This document shows, piece after piece, positions 58,657 through 64,000 of a stretch of DNA of 64,000 nucleotides. The position numbers and the translations under genes were made by a program. The notes beneath the pieces are model-generated. The model did not search any database. It saw only the letters and a program-made list of their open reading frames with translations, and had not been told where the DNA came from. The stretch spans positions 1-64,000 of the forward strand of contig JAEXZY010000126.1 of assembly GCA_023404955.1 (NCBI GenBank), read 5' to 3'. This stretch comes from Actinomycetes bacterium. GTDB taxonomy: Bacteria; Actinomycetota; Actinomycetes; Mycobacteriales; Mycobacteriaceae. Numbering within the stretch: position 1 is the stretch's first letter; each line of letters begins with the position of its first letter.

Positions 58657-59637
58657 GTGAACGTAGTTGGCACACGGGAATCTCTGGCGCTGTATTCGGA
58701 CTGGGCGTACGCATCAGCGGTGGGCGTGCTGACGCTTGCATTGTTGCTTCTTGCAGCGACTTTCGCGATCGGTCGGACAAGGACACTCGAGAGGTCTATG
58801 GCACCTGTAGGGGTCTCGCTCGACAGCGCAAGCCCGGGTGTCGTCACCGAGATGCCGCGGCGATCGCGGGCAGAACGTATGGAGCGTGCTGGAATAGCCG
58901 TGGTCTTCGTGGGTGCCGTCTTACTCCTGATGTGCATTGTCCTGCGCGGCTTGGCGACCTCGCGTGCCCCCTGGGGCAACATGTACGAGTTCATCAACTT
59001 GACTTGCTTGTGCGGCCTCGTCGCCGCGGCAGTCGTGTTGCGCCGCCCGCAGTTTCGCGCGCTGTGGGTGTTTGTCCTGATCCCGGTGTTGATTCTGCTC
59101 GCGGTGTCGGGCAAGTGGCTGTATGCCGACGCCGCGCCCGTGATGCCTGCGCTGCAGTCGTATTGGTTGCCTATTCATGTGTCGGTGGTGAGCCTCGGCT
59201 CCGGTGTGTTCCTTGTCGCCGGAGTGGCAAGCATTCTGTTCCTGGCCAAGACGTCGACTCATGGTGAGCTGCGGGGCGACGGGGGGAACGGGTACGTCGC
59301 GGGCATCATGTCCAGGTTGCCCGATGCACAAGTTCTGGACAGGATCGCCTACCGCACCACGATCTTTGCGTTCCCGACTTTCGGGTTTGGCGTCATCTTC
59401 GGCGCGATCTGGGCCGAGGAGACGTGGGGACGCTTCTGGGGTTGGGACCCCAAGGAGACGGTGTCGTTCATCGCATGGGTTGCCTACGCGGCCTACTTGC
59501 ATGCCCGCTCCACCGCGGGGTGGCGTGACAGGAAGGCTGCTTGGATCAACGTGGCCGGCTTCGTGGCGATGGTCTTCAACCTGTTTTTCATCAATCTGGT
59601 GATTGCTGGGTTGCACTCCTACGCCGGGGTGGGCTGA
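58657..59637 (+). CDS. ccsB: Cytochrome c biogenesis protein CcsB/ResC (system II)
   Basis: 326 aa with about eight membrane segments. The heme-handling WWD-type motif is WGRFWGWDPKETVSFIAW (near residue 265). Flanking conserved His lie in YWLPIHVSVVSLGSG and ARSTAGW. GTG start (VNVVGTRESLALYSDWAY). It is the core of the heme lyase with ResB/CcsA, which is not in the window. With the TlpA-like protein it would support attachment of heme to c-type cytochromes. Confidence 0.9.
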   Translation: MNVVGTRESLALYSDWAYASAVGVLTLALLLLAATFAIGRTRTLERSMAPVGVSLDSASPGVVTEMPRRSRAERMERAGIAVVFVGAVLLLMCIVLRGLATSRAPWGNMYEFINLTCLCGLVAAAVVLRRPQFRALWVFVLIPVLILLAVSGKWLYADAAPVMPALQSYWLPIHVSVVSLGSGVFLVAGVASILFLAKTSTHGELRGDGGNGYVAGIMSRLPDAQVLDRIAYRTTIFAFPTFGFGVIFGAIWAEETWGRFWGWDPKETVSFIAWVAYAAYLHARSTAGWRDRKAAWINVAGFVAMVFNLFFINLVIAGLHSYAGVG

Positions 59638-59740
59638 CGTCGAGGCCAGAGGGTGCGGACGTACTCGGCACACCAGTTTCGTCTGGCCGCGTCATGACCG
59701 CGGCTGAACTCATGACTCCCGTGGTGTCGTCTCGACGACC

Positions 59741-61927
59741 ATGCTGACCTCCGCCCCGCCCCGGACGGCGCCGCGTACCGATTCCGGGCGCCCCGCCCCT
59801 GCCTTGACGGGCACTGGGGCTCCCGGGTTCTACCGCCACGACCTCGACGGCCTGCGCGGCATCGCCATCGCGCTGGTCGCGGTGTTCCACGTGTGGTTCG
59901 GCCGGGTCTCCGGTGGCGTCGACGTGTTCCTCGCGTTGTCCGGCTTCTTCTTCGGCGGCCGGCTGCTGCGCGCCGCCCTGACGTCGACCGCCTCCCTGGC
60001 ACCCGTGCCCGAGGTCAGGCGTCTGGTCCGGCGCCTGCTTCCCGCGCTGGTGGTGGTCCTCGCGGCCTCCGCGGGGTTGACGATCCTCGTTCAGCCCGAG
60101 ACCCGGTGGGAGACGTTCGCCGATCAGAGCCTCGCGAGCCTCGGCTATTACCAGAACTGGGAACTGTCGAGCACGGCAGCGAACTACCTGCGCGCGAGCG
60201 AGGCGGTCAGCCCGCTGCAGCACATTTGGTCGATGTCGGTGCAGGGGCAGTTCTACCTCGCATTCCTGCTGCTGGTATTCGGCATCGGCTTCCTGCTGCG
60301 CCGCCTACTCGTGGGCAGGCACCTGCGGGTCCTTCTGATCGTCCTGCTATCGGCGCTCACCATCGCCTCATTCGTGTACGCGATCGGTGCGCACCAGGCC
60401 GACCAGACCACTGCCTACTACAACAGCTTCGCCCGGGCCTGGGAGTTATTGCTCGGGGCGCTGGCGGGGGCGTTGGTGCAGCACGTCCGGTGGCCGATGT
60501 GGCTGCGGACCCTCGTCTCGGTGCTCGCACTGGCCGCGATCCTGTCGTGTGGCGCGTTCATCGACGGCGTCGCGGAGTTCCCCGGACCGTGGGCGCTGGT
60601 CCCGGTCGGGGCGACCATCCTGCTCATCCTGAGCGCCGCCAACCGTGCCGCCGACCCGCACCTCGCCCGCGCCGACGGCCGGATGCCCCTGCCGAACCGC
60701 CTCCTGGCCACCAAGCCGTTCGTCTCCCTCGGCGCGATGGCCTACTCGCTGTACCTGTGGCACTGGCCGCTGCTGATCTTCTGGCTCGCCTACAGCGGAC
60801 ATGCACAGGCCAACCTGGCCGAGGGCGCGGGCGTCCTGCTGGTCTCCGGGGTGCTGGCCTGGCTGACGACCCGCTACATCGAGGTGCCGCTGCGGCTGCG
60901 TGCGACCAGCTCGGCCAAAAAGGCGAAGGCCGCCGTACCGCTGCGCACGCGCCTGCTTAGGCCCACCATCGTGTTGGGCTCGGTGGTGACGCTGTTGGGC
61001 GTGGCGCTGACGGCGGCGTCGTTCACCTGGCGCGAGCACGTGGCGGTCCAGCGCGCCAACGGCGAGGAGCTGGCCGGGCTGTCGCCCCGCGACTACCCCG
61101 GTGCACGCGCGCTGATCGACCACGCCAAGGTCCCCAAGCTGCCGATGCGGCCGACGGTCCTGGAGGCCAAGGACGACCTGCCGCAGAGCACCGCCGACAG
61201 CTGCATCAGCGACTTCGCGGACCCGAGTCTGCGCGAGTGCGCTTTTGGTTCCAAAACCGCGACCCGCACCATCGCGGTGGCGGGCGGCTCGCACGCCGAG
61301 CACTGGATCACTGCGCTGGACCTGCTCGGCCGGCTGTACGGCTTCAAGGTCGTGACCTATCTCAAGATGGGCTGCCCCCTATCAGGAGAGCGAGCGCCCC
61401 GTATTCCGGGGTCGGGAGAGCCGTACCCGCAGTGCTTTGATTGGGTTCAAGCCGCCATGCGCGAGATCGTCGCCGACCGACCAGATTTCGTGTTCACCAC
61501 CGTGACACGACCACGGGATACGCAACCCGGCGACGTCATGCCAGATGTGTACCTGCCGATCTGGCAGGCGTTCGCAGAAAGCGGTGTGAAGGTGCTTGGC
61601 ATTCGCGATACACCGTGGCTGGTCCGCAACGGCGAACCTTTCTTCCCTCGCGACTGTCTGGCCGACGGCGGCGACGCGACGACGTGTGGCATGCCACGAG
61701 CGCTCGTCCTCGACGACGTCAATCCCGCTGCAGATCTCACGAATCGTTTCCCGCTGATGAAAGTGATCGACATGAGTAGTGCGATGTGTCGCGACGATTA
61801 TTGCCGAGCCGCCGAAGGGAACATCCTGATCTACCGAGATTCTCACCACTTGACGGCGACGTACGTGCGGTCCATGGCGCCAGAACTCGGGCGCAGGATT
61901 GGTGCTTTGACGGGATGGTGGCCCTAG
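59741..61927 (+). CDS. Acyltransferase 3 (OafA/YrhL-like) with C-terminal SGNH domain
   Basis: 728 aa. Residues about 25-390 contain the acyltransferase-3 membrane domain with ten or more helices (FYRHDLDGLRGIAIALVAVFHVWFGRVSGGVDVFLALSGFFFGG, whose RxxR-type and His motifs are typical). Residues about 480-728 form the periplasmic SGNH hydrolase-like domain (IAVAGGSHAEHWITALDLL with the nucleophile Ser, and IYRDSHHLTATYV with the Asp-x-x-His pair). It transfers acyl groups to surface glycans or peptidoglycan. It stands alone downstream of ccsB, with no dyad upstream. Confidence 0.9.
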   Translation: MLTSAPPRTAPRTDSGRPAPALTGTGAPGFYRHDLDGLRGIAIALVAVFHVWFGRVSGGVDVFLALSGFFFGGRLLRAALTSTASLAPVPEVRRLVRRLLPALVVVLAASAGLTILVQPETRWETFADQSLASLGYYQNWELSSTAANYLRASEAVSPLQHIWSMSVQGQFYLAFLLLVFGIGFLLRRLLVGRHLRVLLIVLLSALTIASFVYAIGAHQADQTTAYYNSFARAWELLLGALAGALVQHVRWPMWLRTLVSVLALAAILSCGAFIDGVAEFPGPWALVPVGATILLILSAANRAADPHLARADGRMPLPNRLLATKPFVSLGAMAYSLYLWHWPLLIFWLAYSGHAQANLAEGAGVLLVSGVLAWLTTRYIEVPLRLRATSSAKKAKAAVPLRTRLLRPTIVLGSVVTLLGVALTAASFTWREHVAVQRANGEELAGLSPRDYPGARALIDHAKVPKLPMRPTVLEAKDDLPQSTADSCISDFADPSLRECAFGSKTATRTIAVAGGSHAEHWITALDLLGRLYGFKVVTYLKMGCPLSGERAPRIPGSGEPYPQCFDWVQAAMREIVADRPDFVFTTVTRPRDTQPGDVMPDVYLPIWQAFAESGVKVLGIRDTPWLVRNGEPFFPRDCLADGGDATTCGMPRALVLDDVNPAADLTNRFPLMKVIDMSSAMCRDDYCRAAEGNILIYRDSHHLTATYVRSMAPELGRRIGALTGWWP

Positions 61928-62061
61928 CTGGGCCGTGATGCGCGCACCATGGGCGTTCTGCTTGAGGCTGTTAGAGCTTGCTCGGTTGCCATCGTTTCTC
62001 CAGAGCGGATTCACGTAGTCCATCGCCACCACATTCCAACCATCGCGACGCCACCAACAAG

Positions 62062-62078
62062 TACTATCTAGGTACGTA
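62062..62078 (+). promoter_or_regulatory. TAC-N11-GTA dyad at 62.06 kb
   Basis: GTAC-N11-GTAG followed by TAGATA at 62077-62082. It lies upstream of the small ORF at 62182. Confidence 0.55.
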
Positions 62079-62181
62079 GATAATGCGGCGGCGAGCAGAG
62101 TCCCCTCAGGGTGCGTTGCTGCGGCTACACAAGACGAGAGGGAGGAGGAGGCCTCGCCGTTTGGCAGGCCCAAAGTTGGGC

Positions 62182-62397
62182 ATGGCATACAAAAGTGAGC
62201 CACGGGGCAGAGCGCAAGCAACACGGCGTGCCGCTGGTAACGGCGAGATCGCCGCTGCCCTCGTGCAGTGGGCCGTGTCTCGGGGGTGGACCGCTCGGAC
62301 CAGTCCCGATGGGTGCTGGCACTTCTACGACCCCGATGGTGAGTACGTGGCGTACTGGCCATCGAAAGCATCCTCAGGCCCCGGTCACCGTTGGTAG
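62182..62397 (+). CDS. Small hypothetical protein, 71 aa
   Basis: Starts MAYKSEPRGRAQATRRAAGN, then EIAAALVQWAVSRGWTART and a Trp/Tyr-rich end WHFYDPDGEYVAYWPSKAS. It is probably a small soluble protein with a compact beta turn. An upstream in-frame ATG (62083) would lie within the predicted -10/start-site region of the dyad at 62062, so the later ATG is preferred. No family recognised. Confidence 0.45.
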   Translation: MAYKSEPRGRAQATRRAAGNGEIAAALVQWAVSRGWTARTSPDGCWHFYDPDGEYVAYWPSKASSGPGHRW

Positions 62398-62815
62398 ACA
62401 GTGCGGCTCACCCGTTCCCCGGCAGCGCCTTGCAACGCCGGCAGGATTATTCGTGTAGCCAATGCGTGCGGGTGCGCTGGCGGCCTTGCAGCCAAATGGC
62501 GCCGTCGATATCCAATGCGGCGATCCGAGTGAGGCGCGGGCACCTTCGCGCCACATTGGTTGCGGGGCAACGGCTCTCGGGTAGGTCAGTCCGTCTACAC
62601 GGGTTTCTCGCCGAGCCGTTGGCGGCACGCAGACGTTCTGCCACACGGCGGTTCCCCTGGGGGGCGTCGGAGAGGGTCTCTCGGCGGCGCCGGCGCTCGC
62701 CTTGGAATCTGTCGGGTCGCATGCGTGTCGTCGACGTCGGCGGATGCCGCCGACGCGCGGGTTCGCGCAAATTGGTGTTGACGAGTCATATGCACACATG
62801 CGTATTATTGCATGT
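62398..62815. other. Intergenic region before the metal ATPase
   Basis: About 420 bp; open frames in it look non-coding. The right end holds the ATPase promoter and inverted repeat. Confidence 0.45.
62796..62815 (+). promoter_or_regulatory. Inverted repeat and -10 of a leaderless ATPase promoter
   Basis: ACATGC and GCATGT arms with an 8-nt spacer end directly before the ATG at 62816. TATTAT (62803-62808) within the spacer is a good -10, seven bases from the ATG. There is no Shine-Dalgarno sequence. A metal-sensing repressor bound here would block transcription. Confidence 0.6.
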
Positions 62816-64000
62816 ATGGCAGATCGCAACGGCGAGAAGGTAGGTCGCCTCGGCGCGGACGGGGCGCCCACACATAGGACCCTGGCACTCGACCTGACAG
62901 ACCTGCTTCCCGACAGCGACGAGCGCTGCGCTGACCGCCTGACGCGCGGCCTGGTGGATGACGGGATCATCGAACAGGCCCACGTTATCGATGGCGACAC
63001 GCCCAAACCCCGCCTGTGCGTGCACTACGACGCCGAGGCTGCGTCCGCGACAGAAGTGCAGCGGCGGGCTCTGGAGGCGGCCGACACGATTACGTCGATG
63101 TATGGGCACCTGCGGTGGTTGACCACAGGCACTCATGACGATATGGCGATGCGCACTGCGCTCGTCGACACGCTGTCGACGATTCCCGGCGTCGTCGCCG
63201 CAGCCGCGACACCAGATTCAGTCGAGCTGGAGTTCGAGCGGACGACGGTGACCGCCCAGGAACTCGTAGACGTGATCGCCGCGCAGATGGCGCCGTCGGG
63301 GAGCGCCGCGGACGCGGAAGCAGCCGTCGCGCACGACGGAGACGGCGCCGACCATCAACACGGTCACGGCGGGATCTCCGGCGAACGCACCGAACTGGTC
63401 TTTGCGGGACTGGCGGGCGCGCTCCTACTCACGGGCTGGTTATTGGCCGCCTTCGCCGATACGCCACGGTCGGCCGAGGTGGTGGTCTACGGCCTGGCGT
63501 TCTTCTTCGGCGCGTTCTTCACCGTGCAGGAAGCCTTCGCCAGTGTGCGGCAGGGCCGGTTCGAGATCGACTTCCTCATGCTCGTCTCCGCTGCGGGTGC
63601 GGCGGCGCTCGGCGAAGTCGCCGAAGGTGCGCTCCTGCTGTTCCTCTTCAGCGTCGGACACGCACTCGAGGGCTATGCGATGGGCCGGGCTCGCCGGGCG
63701 ATCGAAGCGCTCGCCGAACTCGCCCCCAAGACGGCGCTGGTGCGACGCGGCGGCACCGGCGACACCGTCGAAGTGTCCGTCGCGGACCTGCGCATTGGGG
63801 ACATCGTCGTCGTGCGCCCCAACATGCGTCTGGCCGCAGACGGCTTCGTCGTGGCAGGCAGCAGCAGCATCGATCAAGCCCCGGTGACCGGGGAAAGCGT
63901 CCCCGTCGACAAGATCCCGGTCCCGGACGTGGCGGCAGCTGCGGCGTCACCCGAGCTCATCGACGCGGCATCGCGAGTGTTCGCCGGCACCATCAACGGC
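62816..64000 (+). CDS. P1B-type heavy-metal-transporting ATPase (partial, cut by window end)
   Basis: The first 395 residues are present. Residues 1-90 resemble a degenerate heavy-metal-associated domain with one Cys (SDERCADRL), and residues about 105-165 a second one without CxxC. A His-rich stretch (GADHQHGHGG) precedes the first membrane helices. Transmembrane pairs AGALLLTGWLLAAF and VYGLAFFFGAFFTV follow. The actuator motif is APVTGESVPVDK near residue 360. The CPx/SPC transport motif and DKTG lie beyond the window, so the metal (Zn/Cd/Co/Cu) cannot be assigned. The His cluster hints at zinc or another divalent ion. Confidence 0.88.
   Translation, partial: MADRNGEKVGRLGADGAPTHRTLALDLTDLLPDSDERCADRLTRGLVDDGIIEQAHVIDGDTPKPRLCVHYDAEAASATEVQRRALEAADTITSMYGHLRWLTTGTHDDMAMRTALVDTLSTIPGVVAAAATPDSVELEFERTTVTAQELVDVIAAQMAPSGSAADAEAAVAHDGDGADHQHGHGGISGERTELVFAGLAGALLLTGWLLAAFADTPRSAEVVVYGLAFFFGAFFTVQEAFASVRQGRFEIDFLMLVSAAGAAALGEVAEGALLLFLFSVGHALEGYAMGRARRAIEALAELAPKTALVRRGGTGDTVEVSVADLRIGDIVVVRPNMRLAADGFVVAGSSSIDQAPVTGESVPVDKIPVPDVAAAAASPELIDAASRVFAGTING

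Noticed and set aside
1..64000. CRISPR arrays, tRNA, rRNA and complete insertion sequences
   Set aside because: No regularly spaced direct repeats, no cloverleaf or rRNA sequence, and no transposase with terminal repeats were recognised by eye.

Overview
The window is high-GC actinobacterial DNA, most likely from a Mycobacterium or Mycolicibacterium. Pointers are a RipA-type NlpC/P60 endopeptidase, an LdtMt2-like L,D-transpeptidase, mycobacterial aa3-oxidase subunits, PAS-ANTAR and MLTR-type regulators, many ATGA/GTGA start-stop overlaps and leaderless-looking promoters. Genus is an inference from gene content. I saw no rRNA, tRNA or CRISPR array. A tyrosine recombinase, a decayed HNH gene, plasmid-type hypotheticals, a toxin-antitoxin pair and arsenic and metal genes suggest a plasmid or genomic island. 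Layout: (1) 0.2-1.2 kb, nitronate monooxygenase. (2) 1.2-7.3 kb, a mostly minus-strand block of accessory DNA-binding and zinc-finger-like genes, bounded by two copies of a GTCTCATTTCT/AGAAATGAGAC palindrome. (3) 7.4-23.7 kb, a redox and detoxification block: a PaoABC-like molybdenum aldehyde oxidoreductase, aldo/keto reductase, two LtrA proteins, HbpS/GlcG, quinol monooxygenase, DJ-1/PfpI, zinc alcohol dehydrogenase with a divergent LuxR regulator, PAS-ANTAR, and two alpha/beta hydrolases plus DUF2255 facing an XRE/MLTR regulator. A dispersed 41-bp element recurs here. (4) 23.9-27.7 kb, recombinase and degraded mobile-element genes. (5) 27.9-32.1 kb, a complete ars operon: arsR, acr3, two different arsC genes and an FAD disulfide oxidoreductase. 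(6) 32.4-35.5 kb, a DUF433/PIN-like toxin-antitoxin pair, a fatty acid hydroxylase and an AraC regulator. (7) 35.5-64 kb, a large respiration, metal and cell-envelope block. Block 7 is the most interesting. A BlaI/CopY-type repressor lies in an operon with an M56 BlaR1-like protease. Around them are cytochrome oxidase subunits I and III, CtaG, CcsB/ResC, TlpA and DsbA thiol oxidoreductases, CopC, a DUF305 lipoprotein, CbtA, a cupredoxin-like operon, peptidoglycan enzymes (L,D-transpeptidase, lytic transglycosylase, NlpC/P60, M23) and a P1B-type metal ATPase cut by the window end. Reading the intergenic DNA, I found a recurring dyad TAC-N11-GTA (nine intact copies) whose right half usually overlaps a -10-like hexamer (TAGATT, TAGGAT or similar). 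It lies before the cupredoxin operon, transpeptidase, dsbA, ctaE, a 67-aa membrane protein, ctaD (twice) and a small ORF. A shorter TAC-N8-GTA form precedes blaI itself, where it is a perfect 16-bp palindrome, and three other places. I propose that block 7 is largely one BlaI-family regulon combining oxidase assembly, periplasmic thiol and copper handling and wall remodelling. At least five genes carry single-base frameshifts (HNH, a 27.3-kb hypothetical, dsbA, cbtA, DUF305), which could be decay or assembly error.
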